A stretch of DNA of 64,000 bases from CBDFKF01 sp965248765 (GTDB taxonomy: Bacteria > Pseudomonadota > Alphaproteobacteria > VGEJ01): positions 496,001 to 560,000 of the forward strand of contig CBDFKF010000003.1 of NCBI GenBank assembly GCA_965248765.1, in the 5' to 3' direction. Made by a program: the position numbers and the translations under genes. How positions within the stretch are numbered: the first letter of the stretch is position 1; each line of letters starts with the position of its first letter. Shown here piece after piece: positions 9,654 through 18,857 of the stretch. A model generated the notes under the pieces. It was not told the DNA's origin. It made no database searches and saw only the letters and a list, made by a program, of their open reading frames with translations.

Positions 9654-10548
9654 GACGAGTGTGGCCTCGTTCGCGGACGTCCTCGGCGAAACCGCCGAAT
9701 CGGTTGACGAGGTAATGCGGCGGCTCCTGCCGGACCCCGATGGCCCGGAAGCACGGCTATTGGAGGCCATGGCCTACTCGACACTGGCCGGAGGCAAGCG
9801 TTTGCGTCCGTTTCTGGTCGCCGCGAGTGCCGATATGTTCGGTGTCGCCAGGAGCAGCTCGCTACGGGTCGGAGCCGCGGTCGAGATGATTCATACCTAC
9901 TCGTTGGTTCATGACGATCTTCCGTGCATGGACGACGACGACGTGCGGCGCGGCAAACCGTCGCTCCATGTCGCGTTCGACGAGGCCACCGCGATCCTCG
10001 CCGGCGATGCCCTGCAGGCGCGCGCCTTCGAAGTGCTGGCCTCCACCGAGACCCACCCCAATCCGGCCGTGTGTTGCGAGCTCGTACGCTCACTTGCGGG
10101 GGCCTGCGGCTGTCACGGCATGGTCGGCGGCCAGATGATCGACCTCGAGGCGGAGCACGAGACCCTCAACGCAAGCGAGATCACCCGGCTCCAACAGCTC
10201 AAGACCGGAGCCCTCATCGCCTTTTGCTGCGAGGCGGGCGCAATCCTGGGCAAAGGTGCGATGACGCTGCGCCAAGCGTTGCACCAGTTCGCCCATGACC
10301 TGGGACTCGCGTTCCAGATCACCGACGACCTTCTAGACGCCGAAGGCGACGGCGAAACGCTCGGCAAGCGCGTCCGCAAGGACAGTGGGCTCGGGAAGGC
10401 CACGTTGGTCTCGGTCCTCGGACCGGAGCGGGCACGGACCCAGGCCGACATGTTGGCGCGCCAAGCCAGCGCTCACCTTGATCCGTTCGGGGAAAAGGCA
10501 GACATTATGCGCGGTGCCGCCGACTTCGTGATCAACCGAGACCGCTAG
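9646..10548 (+). CDS. ispA: Farnesyl diphosphate synthase (short-chain prenyltransferase)
   Basis: A 300-residue cytosolic prenyltransferase that condenses IPP with DMAPP and GPP to give FPP. The first aspartate-rich motif is DDLPCMDDDD (residues 90-99) and the second is TDDLLDAEGD near 233-242. The two-residue insertion in the first motif (DDx4D) is typical of the bacterial IspA class. The start is either TTG at 9646, overlapping xseB, or GTG at 9661; neither has a strong ribosome-binding site, which fits translational coupling to xseB. It feeds quinone and lipid-carrier synthesis together with dxs immediately downstream. Confidence 0.93.
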   Translation: MSETSVASFADVLGETAESVDEVMRRLLPDPDGPEARLLEAMAYSTLAGGKRLRPFLVAASADMFGVARSSSLRVGAAVEMIHTYSLVHDDLPCMDDDDVRRGKPSLHVAFDEATAILAGDALQARAFEVLASTETHPNPAVCCELVRSLAGACGCHGMVGGQMIDLEAEHETLNASEITRLQQLKTGALIAFCCEAGAILGKGAMTLRQALHQFAHDLGLAFQITDDLLDAEGDGETLGKRVRKDSGLGKATLVSVLGPERARTQADMLARQASAHLDPFGEKADIMRGAADFVINRDR

Positions 10549-10576
10549 ACCCGCGCCTCCCGCGAAGGAGACCCCG

Positions 10577-12493
10577 TTGAGCAACAGCCGCGCGACCCCG
10601 CTTCTCGACACGGTCAACCATCCAGCAGACCTGCGGAACATCCCGGCCGACCAGCTGCGCAAACTGGCGGACGAACTGCGGAGCGAGATGATCGATGCGG
10701 TGTCGCTGACCGGTGGGCACCTCGGCGCAGGCCTCGGCGTCGTGGAGCTGACGGTTGCCCTTCATTACATTTTCGATACGCCGCGCGACCGCCTGGTCTG
10801 GGACGTCGGACATCAGGCCTATCCCCACAAGATCCTCACCGGCCGCCGCGACCGTATCCGCACACTACGCCAAGGCGGCGGCCTGTCCGGCTTTACCAAG
10901 CGCGCGGAAAGCGAATACGACCCGTTCGGCGCGGCCCACGCTTCGACTTCGATCTCCGCCGGCCTCGGTATGGCCGTCGGCCGCGACCTCGAGGGCGCCA
11001 AAAGCAATGTGGTCTGCGTCATCGGCGATGGAGCGATGACCGCTGGGATGGCCTTCGAAGCCATGAACAACGCCGGCTCGTTGCGAAGCCGGCTGATCGT
11101 CATCCTCAATGACAACGACATGTCGATTGCGCCACCCGTGGGCGCCATGAGCGCATATCTCTCGCGGTTGATCTCCTCGCGCTCCTATCGCGGGCTGCGC
11201 GAGATCGCCAAACAGCTCGCCAAGCGCCTGCCTGAACCGATCGAGCGAACGGCGAGGCGGGCCGAGGAGTATGCGCGCGGGATGGCCACAGGGGGCACTC
11301 TGTTCGAGGAGCTCGGCTTCTATTACGTCGGCCCGATCGACGGCCACGACTTCGACCACCTGCTGCCGGTGCTGCGTAACGTGCGAGATTCGAACAATGA
11401 CGGCCCCGTGCTTGTGCATGCGGTGACGCACAAGGGGCATGGCTACCCACCGGCCGAGGCCTCGGCCGACAAATACCACGGCGTCAGCAAGTTCGACATC
11501 GTCACCGGCGCCCAGGCCAAGTCCAAGGCGGCGGCGCCCAGCTACACCACGGTGTTCGCCCAAGCGCTGATCGCGGAAGCAGAGCACGACGACAAGATCG
11601 TCGGCATCACCGCCGCGATGCCGTCAGGAACCGGCATCAACCTGTTCGCCGAGCGGTTCCCCGAACGGAGCTTCGACGTCGGGATCGCCGAGCAACACGC
11701 GGTGACGTTTGCGGCCGGACTGTGCACCGAGGGCTACAAGCCGTTCGCGGCGATCTACTCGACCTTCCTTCAGCGCGCCTACGACCAGGTCGTGCACGAT
11801 GTAGCTATCCAAAGACTGCCTGTTCGCTTCGCGATCGATCGCGCCGGCCTTGTCGGCGCCGACGGACCGACCCATGCCGGCGCCTTCGACATCGCCTATC
11901 TCGGGACGCTGCCAGGCTTCGTCATCATGGCGGCGGCTGACGAGGTTGAGCTTATGCATATGGTGGCGACGGCTGCCGCGATCGACGACCGGCCGTCCGC
12001 GGTACGCTACCCGCGCGGCGAAGGGACTGGCGTGCTGTTGCCCGAGCGCGGCGTGCCCCTCGAGATCGGCAGGGGGCGGATCATCCGGGAAGGCAGCACG
12101 GTGGCCGTCCTGAGCTTAGGCGCCCGATTGGCGGAGTGCCTCAAGGCCGCCGATGAGCTGGGCCAGCGCGGTCTCTCGACGACGGTAGCGGATGCGAGGT
12201 TCGCCAAGCCCCTCGACGAAGAGCTGGTGCGCCGACTCGCGGCTGAGCACGAAGTCCTCATCACCGTCGAGGAGGGCGCGGTTGGCGGCTTTGCGAGCTA
12301 TGTCCTCGACTTCCTCGCCCGCAACGACCTTCTGGAGACCGGCCTCCGAGTCCGACCGATGGTATTGCCCGATGTGTTCGTCGACCAGGACAGCCCCGCT
12401 CGCATGTACGAGGTGGCCGGGCTGAATGCGCAGCACATCGTGGCGACGGCGCTAGCGGCCCTGGATAAGGCCTCCGAGCGCGCCCGCGCCTGA
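10577..12493 (+). CDS. dxs: 1-deoxy-D-xylulose-5-phosphate synthase
   Basis: A 638-residue thiamine-diphosphate enzyme that joins pyruvate and glyceraldehyde 3-phosphate in the first step of the MEP isoprenoid pathway. The N-terminal TPP half shows SLTGGHLGAGLGVVELTVAL and the metal-binding GDGAMTAGMAFEAMNN. The pyrimidine domain has DVGIAEQHAVTFAAGL, and the central DRAGLVGADGPTHAG is diagnostic. The start is TTG at 10577, supported by AAGGAG at 10565-10570. Length matches the family (about 620-640). It follows ispA by 28 bases and precedes tlyA by 3. Confidence 0.97.
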   Translation: MSNSRATPLLDTVNHPADLRNIPADQLRKLADELRSEMIDAVSLTGGHLGAGLGVVELTVALHYIFDTPRDRLVWDVGHQAYPHKILTGRRDRIRTLRQGGGLSGFTKRAESEYDPFGAAHASTSISAGLGMAVGRDLEGAKSNVVCVIGDGAMTAGMAFEAMNNAGSLRSRLIVILNDNDMSIAPPVGAMSAYLSRLISSRSYRGLREIAKQLAKRLPEPIERTARRAEEYARGMATGGTLFEELGFYYVGPIDGHDFDHLLPVLRNVRDSNNDGPVLVHAVTHKGHGYPPAEASADKYHGVSKFDIVTGAQAKSKAAAPSYTTVFAQALIAEAEHDDKIVGITAAMPSGTGINLFAERFPERSFDVGIAEQHAVTFAAGLCTEGYKPFAAIYSTFLQRAYDQVVHDVAIQRLPVRFAIDRAGLVGADGPTHAGAFDIAYLGTLPGFVIMAAADEVELMHMVATAAAIDDRPSAVRYPRGEGTGVLLPERGVPLEIGRGRIIREGSTVAVLSLGARLAECLKAADELGQRGLSTTVADARFAKPLDEELVRRLAAEHEVLITVEEGAVGGFASYVLDFLARNDLLETGLRVRPMVLPDVFVDQDSPARMYEVAGLNAQHIVATALAALDKASERARA

Positions 12494-12496
12494 TCC

Positions 12497-13273
12497 ATGG
12501 CCACTGCGGCGCCCAAGCCAGCGCCTCACCACTGTCACAAGCCGCGGCTCGATCAGCTGTTGGTCGCACGCGGACTGGCCGAGAGCGGGACGCGCGCGCG
12601 TGCCCTGATCATGGCAGGCCTGGTGTTCTCGGGTGAGCACCGGCTCGACAAGCCAGGTCACCGCGTTGCATCCGAGACGGCCCTCGAGATCCGCGGGCGC
12701 GACCACCCCTGGGTCAGCCGCGGCGGCATCAAGCTCGACCACGCGCTAACCCATTTCGGAATCGAGGTGCGGGATCGTGTCGCACTCGACGTCGGCAGCT
12801 CGACCGGCGGCTTCACCGACGTTCTGCTGACGCGCGGGGCAAAGCGGGTGTTCGCGGTCGATGTCGGCCACGGCCAGCTCGCCTGGAAACTCCGCAACGA
12901 CCCACGCGTTGTCGTGCGCGAGCAGACCAATGCGCGTTATTTGAGCGCCAAGGAAATACCTGAGCCGGTCGATCTGATCACCTGCGATGCAAGCTTCATC
13001 GGGCTGCGCACGGTCTTGCCGGCAGCATTTGCGCTCGCCGCCACGGGCGCCCACCTGGTCGCCTTGATCAAGCCGCAGTTCGAGGTCGGGCCCGCGGCGG
13101 TCGATCGCGGTGGCGTGGTGCGCGAGACGGCTGAACAGGAACGTGTGTGCGAGGAGATCCGCGAGTGGCTCGCCCGGCACGCGCTCTGGTCCGTGCTCGG
13201 CATGGTCGAGAGTCCGATCACCGGCCCAAAGGGCAATCGTGAATTCCTGATCGCCGCTACGCGGAGCCCGTAA
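12497..13273 (+). CDS. tlyA: TlyA family RNA 2'-O-methyltransferase
   Basis: A 258-residue protein with an N-terminal S4 RNA-binding domain (RLDQLLVARGLAESGTRAR, about residues 14-70) and an FtsJ-like methyltransferase domain with SAM site VALDVGSSTGGFTDVLL. Known TlyA proteins 2'-O-methylate cytidines in 16S and 23S rRNA, which affects capreomycin susceptibility; many proteobacterial members are annotated as haemolysin homologues. It follows dxs by 3 bases in the same operon, the usual alphaproteobacterial arrangement. Confidence 0.92.
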   Translation: MATAAPKPAPHHCHKPRLDQLLVARGLAESGTRARALIMAGLVFSGEHRLDKPGHRVASETALEIRGRDHPWVSRGGIKLDHALTHFGIEVRDRVALDVGSSTGGFTDVLLTRGAKRVFAVDVGHGQLAWKLRNDPRVVVREQTNARYLSAKEIPEPVDLITCDASFIGLRTVLPAAFALAATGAHLVALIKPQFEVGPAAVDRGGVVRETAEQERVCEEIREWLARHALWSVLGMVESPITGPKGNREFLIAATRSP

Positions 13274-13357
13274 CGCCGCTTCAAAACGGCAGGGTCACGC
13301 GAGTTGATGGACTCGCCCAGGCGACTTTCCTAGACTTCCTGCCCCCACGATCACGTG

Positions 13358-15085
13358 ATGGGGGCGGCGATCACGCAGCTCGAAGTCAATCGCCGGCTCG
13401 CCGCCATCCTCGCCGCTGACGCCGCCGGCTATAGCCGGCTAATGGGCGAGGATGAGGAAGCAACGCTGCGGGCCCTGTCGTCGCAGCGCGCAGTCTTGGC
13501 GCGCTGTATCGACCGGCACCACGGCCGAGTGGTGAGCACGGCAGGCGATGCGGTGCTCGCCGATTTCGCCAGTGTCGTCGACGCTGTTGCCTGTGCGCTC
13601 ACAGCGCAGGAGGAGCTGGCGACGGCCCAGGCTGACGAGGCCGAGCGACGGCGGCTGCGCTTCCGAATCGGCGTGCACCTTGGCGATGTGCTCGCTGCAG
13701 GCGGGGAGGTCTACGGCGAGGGCGTCAACATCGCGTCGCGGCTGGGAAGCATCGCCGAGCCGGGCGGCATCTGCGTTTCGGCGACCGTCTATGATCTCAT
13801 CCGCAATAAGCTCCCCGTGGCTGTCGAGCCGTTGGGAGAGCAGCGCTTCGAGAACATCGCGGAGCCGATCAGCGCCTATCGCGTGCGCCAGCTCGGCGCC
13901 GTGCCGCCGGCGCCGTCTGGCGAGCAACTCCGGCCCGACAAGTCGATCGCTGTATTGCCCTTCGAGAACCTGAGCCGCGATCCTGAACAGAACTACTTCG
14001 CTGATGGCATGACCGAGGAGATACTCACCTCACTCGCCCGCCTGCCAGAGCTGTTCGTCATCGCCCGCAACTCGAGCTTCGTCTACAAGAACCAACCCAC
14101 GGACGTACGCGAGGTCAGCCGCCAGCTCGGCGTCAAGTACATCCTCGAAGGCAGCGTCAGGCGGGCCGGCGAACGCGTACGTATCTCGACCCAGCTCGTG
14201 GACGGGGAGGCGGGGGTGCAGATGTGGGCGGAACGCTATGACGGCGTCCTCGACGATGTCTTCGGGCTGCAGGACGATGTCACCCAGCAGATCGTCTCCG
14301 CCTTGGAGCTGCGCCTCTCGCGAGAACAGCGTGCCGGGCGGCTGGTCGAGACCGGCACCGCACAGGTGCAAGCGTACGATTACTTCCTACGCGGACGCGA
14401 GCAGGTTCTCCGCTACACCCAGGAAGCCAATGAAACGGCACGCGCCATGTTCGAGAAGGCGATCGAGATCGACCCGAGCTACGCGCCCGCCGTGGTCGAC
14501 CTGGCCGAGACGTGCTATTATGAGTCGGTCCACAACTGGGTGGTCCCCACCGACTCCACGCCTCTCGACCGCGCCGAGCAATTTGCACACCGAGCTTTGC
14601 AACTAGACGCGCGGTTGCCAGCTGCTCACATGATCCTGGCGGCCGTCCTGCTGTGGCGGAAGCGCTTCGACGAGGCCATCGCATCCTATCGCCACGCCAT
14701 CGCCCTCGATCCCAATGACGCCGATGGCTATGCCGGCCTTGCCGAGGCGCTAACGTGTGACGCCGAGGGCCAAGCGGCGCTCGCCGAGATTGGCCACGCC
14801 AAGCGCCTCAACCCGCACTTTTCCCCGTGGTACCTGACGGTCGAGGGTGAGGCGTACCTGTCGCTCGAGCGCTACGAGGAGGCGATCGCGGCCTTTGAGC
14901 GGAGCGCGATACGCAATCCCGACCTCGTGGGCAACCACTTGCTGCTAGCGGCCTGCTACGACGAGATCGGCGAAGAAGCGAAGGCACGCGCCGCGATGGC
15001 GTGTTGCCTCGAGCTCAGCCCGGCGCTGAACATGCGGTCGGTCATCGAACAAGCGCCGATCCGCCAGCCGGCCGTGGTGGAGTGA
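13358..15085 (+). CDS. Class III adenylate/guanylate cyclase with TolB-like linker and TPR domain
   Basis: A 575-residue soluble protein. The catalytic domain (about residues 8-175) shows RRLAAILAADAAGYSRLMG with the metal-binding aspartate, STAGDAVLADF, and GVHLGDVLAAGGEVYGEGVNIASRL. The middle region (IAVLPFENLSRDPEQNYFADGMTEEI) is the FlgO/TolB-like segment common in these cyclases, followed by several TPR units (for example AIEIDPSYAPAVVDLAE). It probably makes cAMP in response to protein contacts sensed by the TPRs. A GTG at 13355 abuts the ATG; neither has a clear ribosome-binding site. It is the intact paralogue of the broken gene at the window start. Confidence 0.9.
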   Translation: MGAAITQLEVNRRLAAILAADAAGYSRLMGEDEEATLRALSSQRAVLARCIDRHHGRVVSTAGDAVLADFASVVDAVACALTAQEELATAQADEAERRRLRFRIGVHLGDVLAAGGEVYGEGVNIASRLGSIAEPGGICVSATVYDLIRNKLPVAVEPLGEQRFENIAEPISAYRVRQLGAVPPAPSGEQLRPDKSIAVLPFENLSRDPEQNYFADGMTEEILTSLARLPELFVIARNSSFVYKNQPTDVREVSRQLGVKYILEGSVRRAGERVRISTQLVDGEAGVQMWAERYDGVLDDVFGLQDDVTQQIVSALELRLSREQRAGRLVETGTAQVQAYDYFLRGREQVLRYTQEANETARAMFEKAIEIDPSYAPAVVDLAETCYYESVHNWVVPTDSTPLDRAEQFAHRALQLDARLPAAHMILAAVLLWRKRFDEAIASYRHAIALDPNDADGYAGLAEALTCDAEGQAALAEIGHAKRLNPHFSPWYLTVEGEAYLSLERYEEAIAAFERSAIRNPDLVGNHLLLAACYDEIGEEAKARAAMACCLELSPALNMRSVIEQAPIRQPAVVE

Positions 15086-15110
15086 CCGCCCGGGCGAAGG
15101 CGGGCGGTCA
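15083..15110 (+). terminator. Hairpin overlapping the cyclase stop codon
   Basis: TGACCGCCCG (15083-15092) pairs perfectly with CGGGCGGTCA (15101-15110) over an 8-base loop. The TGA in the 5' arm is the cyclase stop codon itself. The hairpin lies between convergent genes, so it could serve both. Confidence 0.6.
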
Positions 15111-15138
15111 CGGGCCGGAACGCACGCTTCTCGGCGAC

Positions 15139-15435
15139 CTAGTCAGCCGTTGAGGCGAACCGATCGAGGCGCGTGACCGACGGCCCCTCCTCGGCGCGGC
15201 CCTTCAACCCCTCAGCGAAGGGCTTGAAGTGCGGCTGTGCCTGAAAGCGCTGCTGCGCAGCTTCATCGGACATCCAGGCGTGATGCACGAACGAGACGCC
15301 GTCCTCCTTGCGGTAGACGGTGTAGCGATAACCCGGATCCGGCTGCTGCTTCATCGCACCGATGAATTCGCCGATCGCGGCCTCTTGGTCGGCCACTTTG
15401 TCGGCGGGAACGCGGTATTGGATCAGGAAGTCCAT
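15139..15435 (-). CDS. Antibiotic biosynthesis monooxygenase (ABM)-type quinol monooxygenase
   Basis: A 98-residue dimeric alpha-beta barrel protein: short beta strand (MDFLIQYRVP), helix (ADQEAAIGEFIGAMKQ), YRYTVYRKEDGVSFVHHAWMSDEAAQQRF and the closing EGPSVTRLDRF. The family comprises cofactor-free monooxygenases such as YgiN. The start at 15435 has GGAGG a few bases upstream and overlaps, as TGATG, the stop codon of the extended sigma-factor frame. The two genes therefore appear to be a coupled pair and this enzyme may be under the control of that sigma factor. The substrate is unknown. Confidence 0.85.
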   Translation of the reverse strand: MDFLIQYRVPADKVADQEAAIGEFIGAMKQQPDPGYRYTVYRKEDGVSFVHHAWMSDEAAQQRFQAQPHFKPFAEGLKGRAEEGPSVTRLDRFASTAD

Positions 15436-15524
15436 CAGTCTTTCCTCCGTGGTTGGGGTGGACGTCGGGTCGTGCGAGCCGCCTCCCATTCGGCAAGCTC
15501 GCGAAAGAGTTGGTCGTGGAGGGC

Positions 15525-16289
15525 CTACGCGGTACCGCCCTCGAGATCGGCTTCGCGAACGATCGCCGCGCGCCGAGCGAAGTTCTCGCCCGCCTCGGCG
15601 GTCGCTGGCCCGATCGCATCGATGTCGGCGTCGCGGCGCTCGGGCGCCGCGCGATCGCGAAAGCCTTTGCACTGCTGGCAGACACCGGTCTTGCCGATCA
15701 GCGCGCACATCCCCTCGAAGGTCGCCTGCATTGCGCCGCGCCCGGCACTGAGATGGTGGCGAAGCACCGATTCAGTGATATCGAGCACCTTGGCCGCCTC
15801 GCGGTTGGAGAGCTCGAACACTTCGCGTAGCAGCACCGCCGCTTGTTGCTCGGGCGGCAAGGACCGGCTGACGCAGCTAAAGCAAAAGGCGACATGCTCG
15901 GCGACCTCGTAGCGGTAGTGCGGATCGCCCTCGATCGCCTCGAGACTCGCGAGGTGCTCGGGAGAGGTGCTGCCGACACGCTGGCCATTGACCTGCGCAT
16001 CCGGCCCCCAGCGCCCGCGGTGCCGTAACATATCGAGGCAGATGTTGGTCGCGATCCGGAACAGCCAGGTCTTGAGGCTGGCCTCGCCGCGGAAGCCGTC
16101 GATCTCGGCGAGGGCGCGGACGAGCGTCTCCTGCACCGCGTCCTCTGAATCGGCCCGGTTGGCGAGCAGCCGATAGGCAAGCGAGCGCAGGAGCTTGAGG
16201 TGCGGCGTGATCAAAACCCCGGAGGCATCGCCGTCGCCCGCCTGGGCAGCCGCGAGGAGTGTCGTCGTCTCTGTCGGTCGTGCATCCAT
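15525..16289 (-). CDS. ECF-type sigma-70 family RNA polymerase sigma factor (C-terminus cut by amber)
   Basis: A 254-residue sigma factor. Region 2 reads LLRSLAYRLLANRADSEDAVQETLVRAL and FRGEASLKTWLFRIATNICLDMLR; region 4 reads LPPEQQAAVLLREVFELSNREAAKVLDI. A cysteine-bearing tail (GKTGVCQQCKGFRD) follows. ATG 16289 is favoured over 16304 because AAGGGG precedes it by a normal distance. The frame stops at a TAG (15525-15527), yet the same frame continues for 29 sensible codons (ALHDQLFRELAEWEAARTT...) to a TGA at 15435-15437 overlapping the next start. The gene was probably about 30 codons longer, or the TAG is read through. No anti-sigma gene is adjacent. Confidence 0.85.
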   Translation of the reverse strand: MDARPTETTTLLAAAQAGDGDASGVLITPHLKLLRSLAYRLLANRADSEDAVQETLVRALAEIDGFRGEASLKTWLFRIATNICLDMLRHRGRWGPDAQVNGQRVGSTSPEHLASLEAIEGDPHYRYEVAEHVAFCFSCVSRSLPPEQQAAVLLREVFELSNREAAKVLDITESVLRHHLSAGRGAMQATFEGMCALIGKTGVCQQCKGFRDRAAPERRDADIDAIGPATAEAGENFARRAAIVREADLEGGTA

Positions 16290-16384
16290 GGATTGCCCCT
16301 TCATAGTTTGACGATCGGCCGACGGAAACCCGCCAAACCATTGACATGACGTAATTTTTTTCGCTACCGCCTTGGCCGTGCAAC

Positions 16385-16762
16385 TCAGTCCGTGGTGTGC
16401 TCCACTCGGACCGGATCGCCCGCCGCCACCGCGCTCAAGGCGCGAACGTCGGACAGCGCGCGTCCCCAGATGTTGCAGGGCGAGGCCAGCCGGATTTCAT
16501 CGCCTATCGAGATCGGCGTCCTTCCATAGCCGAGCGCGATAGCATCGCCGTCGGGCCAAAACGCGAGCTCGCCCACGTCCACGACCGCCCGCGCAGCGGG
16601 CTCGGGCTCAGCCTGAATCGGCGTCGAGAAATATACCTCCTCGCCCCACGTCTGCGCCCGCGATTCGAACGGTGCCGCGGCCAACAAGGCATTGGCGGTC
16701 GGGGTATCGAAGAGCTCGGCCTCTATGGTGACCGTGCCGCACACCAGCCTGAGTTTGCGCAT
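16385..16762 (-). CDS. Cyclophilin-like fold protein (TM1367/PF04126 type)
   Basis: A 125-residue small beta-rich protein resembling the Cyclophil_like family: WGEEVYFSTPI, GELAFWPDGDAIALGYGRTPIS and ASPCNIWGRALSDVRAL are the family landmarks. These share the cyclophilin barrel but lack proven prolyl isomerase activity. The ATG at 16762 (MRKLRLVCGTVTIEAEL) is chosen because the preceding in-frame residues are not conserved. It lies 38 bases downstream of aroC on the same strand and is probably the last gene of the fabI-aroC unit. The function is unknown. Confidence 0.75.
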   Translation of the reverse strand: MRKLRLVCGTVTIEAELFDTPTANALLAAAPFESRAQTWGEEVYFSTPIQAEPEPAARAVVDVGELAFWPDGDAIALGYGRTPISIGDEIRLASPCNIWGRALSDVRALSAVAAGDPVRVEHTTD

Positions 16763-16800
16763 TGTTCCATCCTGCTCGGTGACCGACCCCGAGCCCGTCC

Positions 16801-17871
16801 TTAGCCGCACTGGGCGCGGTGACGCAGCAGGTGATCGGCCAGGACACATGCCATCATGGCCTCGCCGACCGGAACGGCGCGAATGCCCACGCAGGGATCG
16901 TGGCGGCCGGTGGTCGCGATCTCGGTTTCACTGCCGTGCACGTCTACGGTGCGGAGCGGCTTCGGGATCGACGATGTCGGCTTGACGGCAAAGCGCACGA
17001 CTACGTCCTGCCCGCTCGAGATGCCACCCAGGATCCCGCCCGCGTTGTTCGTGAAGAAACGGACCGCGCCGTCCTCCATGTGCATCTCGTCGGCATTCTC
17101 CTCGGCCGACAATGCCGCCGCGGCAAACCCCGCGCCAATCTCGACGCCCTTGACCGCATTGATCCCCATCATCGCCGTAGCGAGCTCGGCATCGAGCTTG
17201 CCGTAGATCGGCGCCCCGAGTCCTGCGGGCACGCCACTTGCCACCACCTTGATGACCGCGCCGGCAGAAGAGCCCTGCTTGCGCAGGCCGTCGAGGAAGC
17301 CCTCCCACGTTTGGGTCATCTCGCGGTCCGGGCACCAGAAGGGGTTGTCATGGACGGCGTCCCAATCCCACCGGTCACGTTCCACCCGGTGCGGGCCTAT
17401 CTGCACGAGCGCACCGCGTATCACAACTTCGGGCCCGAGCACCTTGCGAGCGATCGCACCGGCGGCGACCCGCATCGCCGTCTCACGCGCCGAAGCACGG
17501 CCACCGCCACGATAATCGCGCCGGCCATATTTGTGCTGGTAGGTGTAGTCGGCGTGGGCGGGGCGGAACTTGTCCTTGATGGTTTCGTAGTCGCGCGAGC
17601 GCGAATCGACGTTGTCGACGATCAAGGCGATCGGTGTGCCGGTGGTCACACCATCGAATACTCCGGACACGATGCGCGCCTGATCGGGCTCGCGGCGTTG
17701 GCTCGTGAACCGCGACTGCCCTGGACGGCGGCGGTCGAGCCAGACTTGGACATCCGATTCAGCGAGCGCGATACCGGGCGGCGTGCCGTCGACCACGCAC
17801 CCGATGGCCGGCCCGTGGCTCTCGCCCCAGGTCGTTACGCGGAACAGGTGACCGAAGCTGTTGTGCGACAT
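16801..17871 (-). CDS. aroC: Chorismate synthase
   Basis: A 356-residue FMN-dependent lyase that converts EPSP to chorismate, the last shared step to aromatic amino acids. All three signatures are visible: GESHGPAIGCVVDG near the N-terminus, the central YGRRDYRGGGRASARETAMRVAAGA, and the C-terminal RHDPCVGIRAVPVGEAM. Length is normal. It sits 20 bases after fabI on the same strand, so the two are likely co-transcribed. Confidence 0.97.
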   Translation of the reverse strand: MSHNSFGHLFRVTTWGESHGPAIGCVVDGTPPGIALAESDVQVWLDRRRPGQSRFTSQRREPDQARIVSGVFDGVTTGTPIALIVDNVDSRSRDYETIKDKFRPAHADYTYQHKYGRRDYRGGGRASARETAMRVAAGAIARKVLGPEVVIRGALVQIGPHRVERDRWDWDAVHDNPFWCPDREMTQTWEGFLDGLRKQGSSAGAVIKVVASGVPAGLGAPIYGKLDAELATAMMGINAVKGVEIGAGFAAAALSAEENADEMHMEDGAVRFFTNNAGGILGGISSGQDVVVRFAVKPTSSIPKPLRTVDVHGSETEIATTGRHDPCVGIRAVPVGEAMMACVLADHLLRHRAQCG

Positions 17872-17891
17872 GGTCGCGCGACGCCGACCGC

Positions 17892-18704
17892 CTACACGGT
17901 CGCGATGTCAGGCGCATCCGCGGCCTTCATGCCGACTACGTGGTAGCCGCCATCGACGTGGTGGATCTCGCCAGTCACGCTACGGCCGAGGTCGCTCACT
18001 AGATAAAGGGCGCTGCCGCCGACCTCATCGGTGGTAACGGTCCGCTTGAGCGGTGCGTTGTACTCGTTCCACTTCAGAATATATCGGAAATCGCCGATGC
18101 CCGAGGCGGCGAGGGTTTTGATCGGGCCGGCGGAAATGGCGTTGACGCGGATCCCATCGGGCCCGAGATCGGCCGCGAGGTACCGGACCGAGGCCTCGAG
18201 GGCGGCCTTGGCTACACCCATCACGTTGTAGTGCGGCATAACCTTCTCCGCTCCGTAGTACGTCATCGTCAAGAGGCTGCCGCCGTTTTTCATCAAACGC
18301 TCGGCGCGCTGGCAGACGGCGATGAAGGAGTAGCACGAGATCTGAAGCGTGAGCGCGAAGTTGTCGAGCGAGACGTCCACGAACCGACCCTTGAGCTGCT
18401 CCCGCTCTGAATAGGCGATGGCGTGCACGACGAAATCGAGCTCACCCCACGCCTTGTCGAGATCGGCGAACACCTTGTCGAGGCTCGCAACGTCGGTCAC
18501 GTCGCACGGCATCACGAGATGCGAGCCAACCGACTCGGCGAGCGGAGTCACGCGCTTGCCAAGCGCTTCACCCTGGTGGGTGAATGCGAGCTCCGCGCCA
18601 TGGGCGGCGAGCGTGCGCGCGATGCCCCAGGCGATGGACCGATCATTGGCTACGCCCATGACCAGGCCGCGCTTGCCAGCCATCAGCGGGGTGACGCCGG
18701 TCAT
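17892..18704 (-). CDS. fabI: Enoyl-[acyl-carrier-protein] reductase (NADH)
   Basis: A 270-residue SDR-fold enzyme performing the last reduction of each fatty-acid elongation cycle. The FabI type is shown by the atypical nucleotide motif GLVMGVANDRSIAWGIA and the spaced catalytic Tyr and Lys in YYGAEKVMPHYNVMGVAKAA. The C-terminal DEVGGSALYLVSDLGRSVTGE is also typical. It is the likely first gene of a fabI-aroC-cyclophilin-like unit. This is the triclosan/diazaborine target class. Confidence 0.96.
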   Translation of the reverse strand: MTGVTPLMAGKRGLVMGVANDRSIAWGIARTLAAHGAELAFTHQGEALGKRVTPLAESVGSHLVMPCDVTDVASLDKVFADLDKAWGELDFVVHAIAYSEREQLKGRFVDVSLDNFALTLQISCYSFIAVCQRAERLMKNGGSLLTMTYYGAEKVMPHYNVMGVAKAALEASVRYLAADLGPDGIRVNAISAGPIKTLAASGIGDFRYILKWNEYNAPLKRTVTTDEVGGSALYLVSDLGRSVTGEIHHVDGGYHVVGMKAADAPDIATV

Positions 18705-18857
18705 TCGCTCCTCGCCGCAGTATCAAAGGCTTAGCCCGCCGGTGATGAGATCGAAGCGGGCAACGGCATCCTACACGAAAGGCGGGGGCCGCTCAAAGAA
18801 ACGGCTGCTTTGACTGCTCTGGAGAATAATCGGGGCGACCGCGGCGGGGAGGTCGCC

